DNA of 64,000 nt from Nymphaea colorata. Its lineage: Eukaryota; Streptophyta; Magnoliopsida; Nymphaeales; Nymphaeaceae. How positions within the stretch are numbered: the first letter of the stretch is position 1; each line of letters opens with the position of its first letter. The notes under the pieces are model-generated. The model was given only the letters and a program-made list of their open reading frames with translations. It made no database searches and was not told where the DNA came from. This document shows positions 1-12,900 of the stretch, piece by piece. The stretch is taken from positions 9,684,001-9,748,000 of the forward strand of contig NC_045150.1 of the NCBI RefSeq assembly GCF_008831285.2. Reading direction: 5' to 3'. Made by a program: the position numbers and the translations under genes.

Positions 1-60
1 TCAAACAGGTTTAATTATTTGATTCGACTTTCAAAATGTCACGCATAATTTTGGATCCAT

Positions 61-204
61 AACTCCAAGTTGAGGAGTTACTTGGAATGCTGCCAAGATA
101 TCAGTAGCAAGGGTTTCATAATCATGACTGTAATAAGTCAATTTGTAATTTTTAAGACTCGCTTTGAATCCATCACTTGCTTTTGTTTCTGTTTTGGTGA
201 CATA
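61..204 (-). pseudogene. rbcL: rbcL N-terminal fragment, nuclear plastid-DNA insert
   Basis: The minus strand reads an open stretch that follows the first ~48 residues of the Rubisco large subunit: [12 protein letters not shown], then [12 protein letters not shown], and [14 protein letters not shown], where the plastid protein has TETKASVGFKAG, KDYKLTYY, DYET and DILAAFRVTPQPGV. The match begins about where the rbcL start codon should lie (here a Tyr codon) and ends abruptly after Gly-Val near base 61; the following residues are unrelated. The start Met is lost, several residues are substituted, and the remaining ~430 residues are absent, so it cannot encode Rubisco. It is most simply a short, old transfer of plastid DNA to the nucleus. 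Confidence 0.85.
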
Positions 205-219
205 AATTCCTCCCCACAA

Positions 220-1819
220 CTCATTAATTTAGATGTACATTGTGTGTTTTGATAAAATCAAGTTTTCACAAACTCAGGGTTTTGGATGCAAATGTCACCT
301 AAACACAGCCATAGACAATATGGAGGCTTACAAAACATGCAAAACCCCACGAAAAGGTTGTTCTATAAAATAGATAACAAACAACGAGACTTCAGAACAA
401 TGAGCTAATAATACCTTTTTATTTAAAATACAAGCCATTGATTAGCAATCAAAAATTTGTAAAAGCACACCCAACGCCGGAAAGCAATTCAACATTTTAA
501 AGGATAACAAAAACATATTGTAAACGATTGTCCGTCCAAATAGTGCATCTTGGTGTACTTTGTCTCCAGTATATTTACCTTCAAAAACTGAGTGTCAGAC
601 TTTTTCTCTATTGACTCATTTTTTATTATAAAAGTCTCAAACAACATAGCTTGTTGAACTAGTAGAGTGTTGAAAGGCCGATCACTACTTCAATTTTTAT
701 AGGTGCTACTCCTTAAACTACCAACTATTAATGCACAACACTTACCAAGTCCTCAAGCTTCAAACTATTAGTCTCTCCCAATTTCATTAGCAAGGTCTTT
801 TTAGAAATACATTAAAAAAAAACCAAAATAGTTTCAAAGTTAACTAACCAGAAACAAAAACGTATATTTAAAGTACATTAATTTTAAAATACAAAAATGG
901 GAAAACATGTAAGTACTAAATTATCAAGAGAAATACTTTCTCGATGATATTTTGAACGTATCTTCGAAGACAGTTTATGCTCTTTTGATTATAAAAATGA
1001 CATGTTCTCAAATATCAGTGGCATTTGTGACTAAACACGAAAAGTTTCTAACCTTCAGCCTTCTTCCGGAACTTAAAAGTGGGGTTTATGAGAAAGGCCC
1101 AAATCCACCCACGTCCTTGATAAGGCGTATGATAGATGAACATTTTCAATAGAACACGATTTACTCAGTCTCGTGGTAAAAACAGAAAAGAACAAAGGGC
1201 TGAGAAATAGAAACTGTCTCCAATTAGAAGCGATAACTCAAATGAATCCTATTGTGCTACCATCGTTTTTTAGGGCGGGCCATGAGAAAAATGGAACAAG
1301 CTACTCCCAACCACTGCAACTCTACAAAGTCAAGGAGCATTCAAAGACGAGTTATTCAAATCTCGACTTGCAGGGCAAAAAAGCAAAGATTGGAGCAACA
1401 AGACGAATTCCTGAATAAAACACCAAGTCACGGATTATGAGCTTTGCTGCTTGTACTGTTATCTCCAGCAACCTTTTGGAGGCTTTATTTAATGTTGAAA
1501 GAACAATTCTCTCTCCACAAGGCAGAATCAGCCATTAAGGCCAGAAGATTTCAGATTAGAAGTACCCAAAATGCAACTAAGTGGCTGCGTGGTGTATTGG
1601 GTTGTTCAAGGACTTCAAAGGAAAAAGTAGCAATCATAGATAATCATAGAGACATACAGTAAACACAACGGCCATTTTCTTGGGATTGTGCCCAGGTGAA
1701 ATAGCACAAAGCTGCACTGGTGCATACAGCAGCTTCTCCGCCCCACTCACTAGCAAAGAATCTAAGTATATAACCAATTTTACATATAACCTCTTCAAAA
1801 AATCGACGAGGACAAAGGG
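220..1819. other. AT-rich 3' flank of the F-box gene
   Basis: No coding region is recognised. Short open frames at 952-1662 match no family I know and lack coding character. About 676-740 resembles the body of the SINE-like family seen elsewhere in the window. The F-box gene's 3' UTR should occupy the last few hundred bases; TTTATT (AATAAA on the minus strand) occurs near 1485. Confidence 0.5.
676..740. repeat. SINE-like fragment
   Basis: It shares the string TTCAATTTTTATAGGTGCTA with the SINE-like insert at 24055-24289 and a looser version with 22196-22290, preceded by GGCCGATCA-like sequence. No A or B box is preserved here, so this is only a fragment of the family. Confidence 0.4.
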
Positions 1820-4800
1820 CTACCAGCTCTCAGCAATGTGCCTCGGGTAGGCCCATAACTTGGGCAGTCTGACATCTGCAAAGAGAGTCTCTTCTGAATC
1901 ACCGTCGCTCTCGGAAGATGAGCTTTCAGATAGGGACTCCCCAAGGAGGTAATCTACAACCTGGAAAAAGGAAAAAGTTACCTTAACAATTCATCGTCTA
2001 CCAAACCCCATGATTAAGAAGATCCTATGATGACATCGAGTCGAGTAGCAACTAGCAACCAATGCATTGAAGAAACTTCTAGAGCATGAGAGAGAGAGAG
2101 AGAGAGAGAGAGAGTTCACACAATTTTTTGTTAATTAAACATAGAGAAATACTATAAGAATGCGACCACAAAAATCCTAAAAATAAGTGATTTATTTCAA
2201 GAACCATAATATAAATACCGTTTTCTCTACTAACATTCATTCCCTATACCTATTTGGTAGCACTGTTACAGTGTTACTAATGACATGAAGCCACAAAAAT
2301 CAATTCAGGATATGTATCTCCATAAAGCACGAAGGGGTTTTTCACATACCTGATTAGGTGATATAGGCTTGACTTTTGACCGGTGGCTTCCAAGATCCAA
2401 TTCACAATGTATTCCAGTCCTTGCTATGTTGCTGAGCCAGATCACTGACTTGCACTGTGGACAGTATCCCCTGCTTGACACAAGCTTTCTAGCTGATTTG
2501 CCTGCATTTGCAAAAAAATGGCCGAAGCATGTAACAAGGAGCAGATGGAGATAATTCTAAATAGAAAACAAGAAAAGAATTACAAAGTTCAAGAGCAACT
2601 CAAGTTGAAACCTTTTTTGTTCTGTTAACCGTACATGTTCAGGCATGCATTCACTGGATCAAACAGTACAAGACCTCCCAGCTAAGTGACCTAGACTAAG
2701 CAGATCAGGAACACCAATTCCACCACACGGTATGGTATAGGTCCTTCATATTTGACATGGAAAAGGGGGAAAAGAAAAAGCATCTGGAAAGCTCAACCAA
2801 GAAGCTCATTTGATTGATCCAGTGACAAGTATATTGAATTTATGTAGGTGTGTTTGCTAAATACATTACAACGTTTCATATTTCCAAACAGCAAGTCCTA
2901 TGAATCTTAGACATCCTCCCATGAGAAAGGAGGAGGTCACCATGTTGCAGCTCTTAAACATATAAGAAAATGGGAAAAACACACCTTGTAGTGCAAAATC
3001 TGAAACGGTCCTAATGCCAAGGGGAAATTATCATTGAAAACAGTCTTAAAATTTTCAACCTGCTTCCATTTGCAGGACCACAGTGTTAATTCAAGCTGAA
3101 GGTTACATCGCAGAGTTATGACAAGTAAGCCGAGAATGCCTGAATCCTCAGGACTCCCACATTTTTGGGTAGTTTCCTCAGATTGACAATGGGAAGAAGC
3201 TTTCCTTGAGCTCCCTCAAGGCTCCTTACCAAGTCGAGTCCTTGTCAAGCTAGAAGCCACCTCCATTTCCTCATATAATTTGAGATAATCTTTGTTTATG
3301 CCAGGTAGTACATTCTGCATCATCCATTTATATCTCATTAACACTATTGTCTTGTATTTTCCGGACAAGGAGTATGGAAAGACTCTCAAGTCCCAATCAA
3401 CCATAAGAAAATATTGTGCCACTGATCGTGTTACAATTATTGCAGTTTTACAGAAAAACACATCACTGGATGGTGTCTCACCAAGATTGCAGCTTTCCAA
3501 CAATTTCTGCAATTTTTCAAAAAACACAAAGAATTTTACCTACAGTATTTCTACTGCATTTCTGTGTAATTTTTTTTCCAATTATTTTTCGTGAGCTTGT
3601 TAATGACAATGTCAAAAGGACAAGATTTTGGATTTTCCCACAAGATGTTGGGTGTTGATATTTCAACAATTTAAGTTTTTTATTCAAACGACGTAAGTTG
3701 TCAAAATCAAAAGGGAGACATAAACAGTTCAATACTATAAAAGACTAGTCAGGACTAGTCTGTCCAAGCTGATAATGCACAAAAATACACACACAAAATG
3801 CATAATGTCAGAGTTTGCTAATGAGTAGGCTGACTAGTTGATATGAGCCCGTGACCAATCCCAGCCATGACCATATTAGCCTCATAAACCCCCCATTTTT
3901 TTTCCCTTGCAGATAGAGGTCTGCCTCGGAGTGCCATCATCAAATCTACATAGAACCAGAAGTAGCACCTCTTTTTCTCTTGCTTCTGGAATCATGCACA
4001 ACAAGTCGGAGATCAAAATCCAGCCCCAACAGATGTGTGCCACCTCATTTCTTAACTTAGACTCATCTAGCAGTCTGCATGCGGACAATCCTTGCTCACC
4101 AACTGCAGAACAAGCACTATCATTTCAGTGCATCACTCCAGTAGCTTCCCAAATGAGCTTCCCGCCATGCAACAGGACTTTCAGTAGGTCTAGTTCCCAA
4201 CTAGACCAGGGTGCCATGAATATGATGTCCTTTGATGGTACTTCCAACCTTCTACAACACATACAAGAAGACAGAGGGCATTTAGGTGAATGGTTATTGG
4301 AGTGTTTCACTTGTGAATATCCAAATCCAGGTCTGCCTCCTTTACTACTCTTAAATATGGATCACTTTTGGACCAAGCACTTATTACTGTCCACCATCAC
4401 CTTGTTGGGCTCAACTCTTAGTGGGTGAAGCAAAAGCACAAGTCAAACCAAGAGGGACATGCAGAAGAGAAAATTCAATACCTTGTGATCTCGTTTCCTA
4501 TTGGTTGAAGACCATCATGGAGAAGGCACAAACCAAGGCATTACCACCTCCTTAAGCTTACTTCATAAAGGGATAAAGAATAGATGTCTTCCCAAATACC
4601 ACCCAAATGTTCATCTTGAGCATACTATCAACCGGTCTTTTAAAAGAGGTGAGGTGGCACGTGATGGGCCAAGCCTCCTACTCAAGCTTGGTGCACATAA
4701 GGAGAGAAAGAAGTATCTCCACCAGCACACCCTTAAGAGAACGAATATGATTGGTGGTAGGGTAAGCAGCTCATCAAAAACACCTCAAAAGAAAACAAGC

Positions 4801-6059
4801 AAGACGGAAAGAGGCCTACAATTACAATTCTTGACTCTTCAAAGCCTCTTGCTCAACTGTTTTGGCAAAACTCGTATGATTGGAGGAAGGGCTGAGCAAC
4901 GCAATTATTATCTTCCAAGAGAGAAACCGTAAGGAAGGAGAAGGAGCCCACCTTCGATGACTTCAGCGAAACACATGCTCTCTTGCACTTGGAAGAGAGG
5001 CTCCTTAATTCACATGCATAAATAAGAAGACCTTCTCTACCATTCCCTTTCCTTTTGCAATGTAATTGTCAACTAATAGCTGATAGGTTGAGCTATGAGC
5101 AGCAATTAATGAAGCCAAAAAGGAATAGCTCGTATAGAGAAGAAAGACTTCCATGCTTACAATGTTTCACTTTTCTATATTAAGTAAGGAAAGGAATACA
5201 CGGCGCATAGCAAGGGAAAGGATATCACCACCCCATGCTCAATTGAAGCTGACTTCCTGTTGGACACAATTTAATGAAGACCCTCAAAAGAGTCTCGTGC
5301 ATAAGGAGACCTCTTCCTCCAACCAACACTCATGGCTTCCCTTACACCCAATTGGAAAAAAGACAGCCTAACACTTATGGAGAAGCAATTAATAACGCCC
5401 AAGGAGAAAAGCTCAAGCAAGAAAAAGAAGAAGCACATGCCTACAACTTTTGACATGTTCACATGGATAGCTTAATATGCATGGACCACATCTAACTTGA
5501 AATCCCTGCATAGAAATGCATGAATATCCACCGGTCTACTTTTTGAAGGACAAGAAATATGCACACTAGTCCATGAAGGAGCTCTAGCTTGCTATTAGTC
5601 GGTGCCCAACTTAAACTTCAAGCAAGATGAGTGCATGTTAAGAAGAGCATCCACTGTTTTCTGTTTGTGAAAGTTAAAGATGTGCTCATTCTTTATTTGT
5701 TGAAATTCCTGCATCAGTTCTCTCTCATTTGATATGCTTAATTGTGTATAATTATTATTTTTCAAGTTTTTCCATAAACGTAACTCATGCACAATGTAAG
5801 GGGTCATCTTTGAACGGCGTATTGAATTAATTGTCTTCGCTCTCCTTTGAGAGATTTCTTCATTGTGTCCTTCATTTCTTGTCTTAATTCCAAGCTACAG
5901 TAAGCTAGTCCAACCAACTCTACTGACAGTCCTCCAGCTGCAACTCCGGCGAAGCACCAGAGGTCTCCAACTTGGATGGAGGCCCTACTTCTCATCATTG
6001 CGACCCCGGGTCCCCGGGGATGCATCGGAGCTCTTCGGCGGATAGAAGAGAGTCTAGTC

Positions 6060-6127
<68 letters not shown>

Positions 6128-8794
6128 CCCCATCCTCACTCCCAGTGCCCTAACAATGTCCCGCCTCTCTCCTTACTCTCCTAGAAGGCACCCCAACCAT
6201 GCCCTGGTGCTCGACCTTGCTAGGACCTCAAGAAGAACAACGCCTTGGGATCTTGGAGCAAGGACCGCAGCTGGACCGTGTGCCTCCGCCACTCAGTAGC
6301 CCTCCAGTCGTGAGTCCCACCACTAGTTGACTATTTTGACCAACTAGTCGCTGGTTTGACAACAGTAGTCAGTTGACAACCGACTCAACCAACCTACTTA
6401 GCCTAGGGCAGAATTTAGCTACTAAGTGAACGGCACATTTTCAGTATTCAAACCAAGAAACCATATGTACCCAAATGACTAACTGCCAATTTACTCGGTA
6501 ACTTGAAGCATGACAGTTTTGCAACTCATATAGATCTAGTGCTTTGCATAGGTCAGACGTGTGAATTATATATTCATTATCCCAATTACACATATAAAAC
6601 AGAATGGGCTCAGCGGGCAACTCAGCCAGGTTAGCTCAGTTCTTATTTGTTTGGTGCACACTTAATAAGCTGCAATGACTCACATACAAAAGAAACAGTT
6701 TGCTACATCAATAAGAAAAAGCAGAATTAACGTGTGTGAAACGAAATTCAGTTTTCTTTCGAGATTAATAATAACTACTTAAAGGCTTGTAAAAGTTAAA
6801 CTATATCAGATGTCAAACCACATCCACGTGCCTACAAATACCTTAAAGTCTTGTAAAAGATAAAACTATTAATTTAAAGAACCATGTCCACATACCTACA
6901 AATACCTTCTTAAAAACATCTTTCCAATCAAAATCTGCAGTATGATGAACTAATTTCTCATCTTGATGCTGGTCCAACGAACACATCCCTTGTCCATTAC
7001 TTCCGTGAAGCCTTTCATGGTCTCCAAAAAGAAGACTGTATTGTGCCTTCCATAATTTATCCTCATTTGCAGCAGAGTACCAAGACCTTCAAAATAACAT
7101 AATGATGAATTATGCTCATCCAGAAAAACTGGAACTGAAATAAAGAACCATTGTGCATGAGGATATTACTGGCACACTAAACCAACTGTAGCCAGAGACC
7201 GTATATCAAGGAAGGTGAAGATATGGACAAGAACATCGTGAGGCAGTGACAATGGGCCTGAAATAAACACCAGAAAAAAAAAACACACAAAAGGAACTTC
7301 ATAATACTTCAAAGGGCATTGAACTGAAAGCACAGGGAAAAACTAGAACATGAAAGGTATCCCAACAATATGGCAAAATAAGGAAGCATGAAAAATAAGT
7401 GATTGCTAAAATTTGTTCCAGTGTCAGGCATGCCAACAAAATGGAAAAATAAGGAAGATTGAAAAAGAAGCAATTGCCTAAATTTCCTCAAGTTCAAACT
7501 CGGTCTTGTATTGCATGGCAATAAACATGCAAAGAAACTGAGCTTTTCAAATAGGAGAGCTAGAAAGAGGGATTACCTCCTCTAGAAAACCATCGATATT
7601 ATCATTAGAGAAAGTGAAATAATAAATAGGATCATAGTTAAAAGGCAGAATAGAAACAACAAGAAGATAGAGAAGACATGAACCAAATAGAATAAACAAG
7701 CATGTTCAGGATGAGGAGCTCCTGTCAGGGACACTCCGATTTACCTTCTTCATCATTCTGATGTTTAGAACGCCTTTTACATGCAACTACCGCATGTTTA
7801 TACTCACTAGCAGTTAATGCTCTTTTCTGCTTTGGCAACACTGCCTCTGCCGCTTGGAGAAGAAGGCTAGCTGATGATATTCCCCGGCTTGTGTGCACTC
7901 TGGCAAAAATCGCTCATAAGAAAAAGTATATAAACAGTACAAGATACTTCAGACTCTTATTAACATCAATACACGCAATAAAGCAGATACAGTCCACAAA
8001 CAAAGCATTACACCTCTTCTAACAAATGCAAAGCAAACTTTAAAACCTTTGATTTATGAAAAAAAAATTAAGACGGTCAGATAACAATAATCAGAGATTG
8101 TATCTGACGTTTCTAACTTTCCATCAAATCAACTACCTCTACCGTAATTCTTGTGGCCAGTAGATTCAAAATGGAAAATCTTTTCTCACCATCATCATGG
8201 CTTTCGAATTGCTTCGTTGTAAACGTCAAAAGAACTGTAATGCAGAAATTGCATCTTGTCAAACTTCAGGGAAGATGATCTTAGATACGTGGGAAAGCTT
8301 TTCCCGGTGTCACCATTTGCAGAAAGATGGCATAAAACGCACAGGAAACGATCTTGGAAACCTACAACCCATGCCTCAGATAATGAAAGTAGAGTTCAAC
8401 TTACTATCTCAATCTATAATTCCCACAGGCAATCCTTTATAGGAGGATAGGAACATTTCCCACGAAATGTAAAGGCTCTTCCGGTCAGTGTCGCGTTACT
8501 CTTAAACTTCCGAATTAGTTTCAGGAAGTTGAAAAAGCCTAAACAAAATTAACTATAGACGAACATCACTTTGAGAGAACACGAAGGAGAAGATAATGAT
8601 TGGTGAGAAGGAACATACTGGGGAAGGAAGCGGAAAGCGGAGAGAGTGTCGTGAAAGATGAGCTCTCGGAGGGGCTTGGAGGCATTGGGGAAGACGTCCC
8701 TAAGGATGAAGGACAGCTCCTTGCACGCCCACGGGTAGTCGACGCCTCTCGACAGACCGTCCTTCACCCCTATCCCCTTGTACCTCTCCAACAT
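1820..8794 (-). CDS. F-box protein, At5g52880-like
   Basis: Six exons on the minus strand (8619-8794, 7745-7899, 7170-7257, 6896-7086, 2350-2501, 1820-1960) join through GT-AG introns into 301 codons. The start is LERYKGIGVKDGLS, followed by CKELSFILRD, SLLLQAAEAVLPKQKR and an F-box at residues ~111-160 (SLPHDVLVHIFTFLD, then VGLVCQSW and LWKAQYSLLFG). A CPQC pair lies at 217-220 and a Ser/Asp/Glu-rich tail at ~263-280, ending LWAYPRHIAESW. This order matches my memory of Arabidopsis At5g52880. F-box proteins bind SKP1 and recruit substrates to SCF ubiquitin ligases; the target of this family is unknown to me. A Met nine codons upstream (8821) is an alternative start. The 4.4 kb intron before exon 5 is unusually long. 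Frame closes exactly across all junctions, so the model is strong. Confidence 0.9.
2088..2114. repeat. (GA)n microsatellite
   Basis: A pure GA run inside the last intron of the F-box gene, about 130 bases downstream (on the + axis) of exon 6. Confidence 0.95.
2502..6895 (-). other. 4.4 kb intron of the F-box gene, repeat-bearing
   Basis: This intron lies between exon 4 (ending in codons for VFV plus one base) and exon 5 (starting GC, completing Gly). It holds low-quality open frames at 3907-4428 and 4501-4932 with no recognisable protein on either strand, a TC/TA microsatellite at 6060-6126, and a second copy of the exon-4 donor region near 6831. Its size suggests transposon insertion, but I could not identify an element or its ends. 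Confidence 0.7.
6060..6126. repeat. Compound (TC)n(TA)n microsatellite
   Basis: About 20 bases of TC are followed by 46 bases of TA inside the large F-box intron. The run is likely length-variable. Confidence 0.95.
6783..6905 (-). repeat. Tandem duplication of the exon-4 splice-donor region
   Basis: The string CCTACAAATACCTT occurs at 6831 and again at 6895, a period of 64 bases, with similar flanks (CCACATCCACGTG and CCATGTCCACATA; CTTGTAAAAG after the first). The copy at 6895 is the real end of exon 4 with donor GTATGT. In the downstream copy the matching site reads GCACGT, so it lacks a GT. Confidence 0.7.
7357..7485. repeat. Imperfect ~70-bp tandem duplication in an intron
   Basis: Two copies, starting near 7357 and 7427, share CCAACAATATGG / CCAACAAAATGG, AAATAAGGAAG and ATTGCTAAAATTT / ATTGCCTAAATTT. 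They lie in the intron between F-box exons 2 and 3. Confidence 0.7.
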
Positions 8795-8821
8795 CCGTAT
8801 AGTCAGCAGTCTGTCCAACAA

Positions 8822-9983
8822 CCTCCTCTCCTCCCTCCCCCACGATTTTCCTTATGCCCTGTTTGGATGGAGGAAAGGAGAGAAAAAGGAATGGATTGAA
8901 AGGAAAGAAAATGAAAAGGAGGAAAAGAGAATGAGGAGGGAAAGAAGAGGAAAGGATGTCAAGCATCTTTTCTTACTGTCTCAATTTCTCCAATTTTAAA
9001 GGGATTGGATTTACATTTATCTTTCTTTTGCTTTCCCTTCCTCTGAAGAAGTTTTTATGTCCGATTCGATTACAGCCTCCAAGCCTCGCGCAAATAGATA
9101 GAGAAATCCCTCCGCACAGAACTGCAAATTCTCTACCCTCACACAGAGAAATCCCTCTCGGAAAATTCTCCTATTCTGCTGCTGCTGCTCCCCTCGCCCG
9201 CATCTCCTCTGTTCTCGTTGGGAAGCAGGGCGGCAGTTGTCTGGCCTCCAATAGCCCTCGTTTTGGGTCTGAAGCTCTGAATCACCGTATTAACCCTCGC
9301 GGTGCGGCATAAAGGAAGGGTCGGGACACGTTAACGAAGGAGGATATGGATATAATATTAGAGAATTACAAAAAACACCCAATTATAGCTTATAATGACC
9401 GCGTAACTGCTACCTTTCGAGATTTTACCCTTCATCATCATCGCTTGTTTGAAGGAAGTCTTTCCTACAAAAAAGCGCTTAGTTTTTAAACTCACAACAA
9501 AAACATGCTTACATTTAACCTCTCAAAGCTTTGCTTGTAAGCACAATAATACTTAAATAACTCGTAGAGGAAAAAATAGAAAAGAAAAATATATAGCACA
9601 CAAGCTTCATTTATCATTTGTTGATACACTTTGATACATGGACATAGAGACTCCGGTCTCCAATTTTTCATACCCTTTATTACTAAACGCAATAGACAAC
9701 CACCACCCTAAGCAAAATACGTACAGAAGCTATATATTATGAAACCGCGAAAATTTTTGGGAAAGAAAGAGAACCAATACACTAAAATTTGGACAGCCTC
9801 TCAATCTCCTCTACTAATCAATAGGATCTTCACAAATGACTGCGACCCACAAAAATAGCGAGCTTTCTTTGGAGTTGCAGTTGTCTACAAGACTTCCCTT
9901 CCGAGCGAACCGTGGAAGACGTGTACCCTTCGAGAGAAGAGTAGCCAGAAAGGAGCCGAAGCGACTCATTCGTTCTATCCATG
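8822..9983. promoter_or_regulatory. Intergenic: F-box promoter side and ATPase 3' flank
   Basis: This spacer separates the tandem minus-strand genes. The half next to the F-box gene (8822-9300) is purine-rich on the + strand, hence pyrimidine-rich on the coding strand, and fits a 5' UTR or core promoter, although no clear TATA box is seen. TGCCCTGTTTGGATGG at 8855 resembles a MITE end. The half nearer 9984 is AT-rich and should hold the ATPase 3' UTR; TTTATT near 9677 would read AATAAA on the minus strand. Confidence 0.45.
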
Positions 9984-12900
9984 CTACAGGAAATATGTGA
10001 GTTGCTGCTTCTTCCTTGAACCGCCCTCACCATATAGGTCATTCCACTGCTTCAGTTCATTCATTACAGATCCTTCAGATGCAAAGCTTGCAGCCACCTG
10101 TGTATGAAAAGAAAAAACGAAGCGGAATTACCAACCACAACCATGTTGAACTTCACAGGCCAGAAGGTTCCGTGGGGTTGGACTATAATCAACTAAAAAG
10201 ATGGGGCTCACCTGATTCTTTGACCACCTCATGTCTTCCATCGTCAAAGGCCGGAGTGTAATTGGTGGCTCTTCCTTATCCCCTTCAGAAGTCTCACCTT
10301 CTTCCGTTGTCTTGTTTGCCTCTTCCTCAGATTTCGCCTTTCGTTCCTAGCAGATGTGGTGGTCTTAAGACTTTGAGCCACAAAAATAGGCAAGATGTCA
10401 AACTAAGAAATTCTCGATAAATTATTCACCTTGGCCAATTCTTGCTGCAGTAGCTCCCTAACAGGACGATATGCAGCGGTTGTACAAAGATTCTGTACCA
10501 AATGCAGAAGATACTGAAATTCTGAGAGAGGATAGAAAGATCTAGGAATTGTTACTAAAAACCATTAGTATCAACTTCAACTGACCTTCAGATCACTGCC
10601 GGTGTATCCTTCTGTCATTGTAGCAAGTTCCTTGTAGTCGAGCTCTTCCACTTTCTCCTTTGATAAGAGAGTCTTCAAGATTTGCTCTCTGTTTTCTGCT
10701 GTTGGTAAACCAACCATAATTCTGCATAGATGGTCATTGGAGTAAGTTAGGTCGGTAAGTGAACTGATACATACGTGTGGGCGGTTCATGCATGTCTATG
10801 AAGTATGAAATGTACCTGCGCTCAAACCGTCGGATAATTGCTTCATCAAGGTCAAATGGCCTGTTTGTAGCAGCGAGAACAAGGATCCTTTCACCTGGCT
10901 TTGTCAAAAGACCATCCCAGTGGGCCATGAACTCATTCTTGATCTTGCGCATGGCTTCATGCTCGCCAACTCTGGACCTCTGCCCAAGCATGCTGTCAAC
11001 CTCGTCCACAAAGATGATCGTGGGAGAAACCTTGGCAGCAAGAGAAAAGAGAGCTCTGACGTTTTTCTCATCTTCACCAAACCACTTTGAGGTGATGGTG
11101 GACATGGAGACATTGATGAAGCTCGCTTTGGCTTCATTTGCTATCGCCTTGGCAAGCATGGTTTTACCAGTCCCAGGTGGTCCAAATAGTAGTATACCCC
11201 GGCAAGGCTTTAACAACCCTCCTTTGAAGAGGTCAGGTCTCCGAAGGGGAAGCATAACCAGCTCCTGCAGTGACTCCTTTATATCATCAAGGGCACCTAT
11301 ATCTTCAAATGTTACTCCAATTTCATTTGGAGGAATGACTTCAGGCCTGATACGCTTCTCAAACTCATTATCAGGAGGAACTTCCTGTTCATAAATGCAA
11401 AGCAATAAGAGAGACTGGACAGAAAGTGGATTACTATCCAAAAATTCAGAGGTCAGAAATTAATGGTCTAAACTTCAAGCAGATGCAAGTAAATCTAACA
11501 AGTACAGTTGGGGTTAAGTACAGAACACAACTTGTAAACCATAGGGTAAAAAAATTGAGGGAACAAATTTTCATGAGAACAGGATAACAGCATGAGAAAT
11601 AGGTACCTTAGCAGGAGTAACATCTTTCTTCGCTGCAGAAGCTGACTTCTCTGCCTCACCCTTGTTTTCAGGTGCTGATGATTCGCTTTTTGCTTCAGGC
11701 TTAACAGAAGCCACTGAATCTTCCTCCTCGTTCCCCTGCAAGAAGAATTTGTTGGGTACAAAAGATTTCTCGTTGAAAGTTTCATTTATCTCACAATGTA
11801 ATAGAACTACCTTGGAGGCATCTGCATTTGCTTCCATTTTCAGAGTGTCTTTGTCATCAAGCTTGCTTTCTTGGAATATACTCAATCCATGAGAGAGACT
11901 GATCAACAAAGATGTGAAGAGTGAAACGACAAGTACAAGGTATCAAAACAAGCAAAACAAACAAGCAACCTTTTTCACCTCTTGGATGAGATAACAAGCT
12001 TTCCGTTTCTGTACTCAGGATCCTTGGTGTGCATTAGATGATAGGATACAGCAGAAACCACTATCTCTTCTATGTAATTACTCAGAACCATTGTATCAGC
12101 AACGCAGATAGAACCAAGATCATCACAGTCAAGGTCATTTGCGGCTAGGACCTCTGTAATGTGGTTCCTGTTATCTTGAAATTGGATCATTTTCATGTCT
12201 TCTTCCAATTGAGCCTTCCAACTAACAAGATGACCCTCATCTTCGGGTGGCCTAATCTCGATATTGTAAGGAAATAAGAGAGATAACTTCTCACCCACTT
12301 CCCCGCAATCATTACCAGGCTCCAAAATTCTTGAGCCAAGAATAAGAACAGATCCCGAGAGCTTATCCAACATTTTCTGAAATAAGGAGTAGACCCTCTG
12401 TGATCTAAGGAGAACACACTCAACATCTCTGATGTAAAGTACAACAGGTTTTGTTTTCGAGACTGCCACCAGAACCTATCAAGTATAATCAAAATTCGAA
12501 ATTAACAAAGCTACACCTCAATAATTAAAAAAACCAAGCATATACGGCTAGCCAATTAAAAGAATAATAACTTCCAAAAGAGCAAATAAATGGAAACAAA
12601 GTAATGAGAAAAAGAAAATAAAGCATGGTGTGGTTGATAAAGATAAACTATTGTAAATGCAACCTGCATTTCAGATCTAAAGGCAAATATTTGGAGTGTT
12701 ACCTTGTAAAGGGATTGTATAAAAACCTTCTCGTCAAATGCCCAGCTGCTAGTACGCTTGAGTGGAGCTACAGGCCAGCAAGATACAAGAATTCATGAGA
12801 TAACGTACAACGGTACAACATAAAATAGCAAACAAATAAATGTATGACATAATTTGGACAAACCAGCCTAAGTACTGTTGGTCTTACCTGGATTAGCAGG

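Noticed and set aside
3907-4428. 173-codon plus-strand open frame with an open minus-strand counterpart inside the large F-box intron
   Set aside because: Neither strand shows a recognisable domain, and the F-box exons require this to be intron. It is more likely repeat-derived or chance.
6896-6905. Alternative exon-4 donor at 6905 (AAG|GTATTT) in the F-box gene
   Set aside because: It leaves the frame out of phase with exon 5, whereas the donor at 6895 restores GKSARKLV and matches the family.
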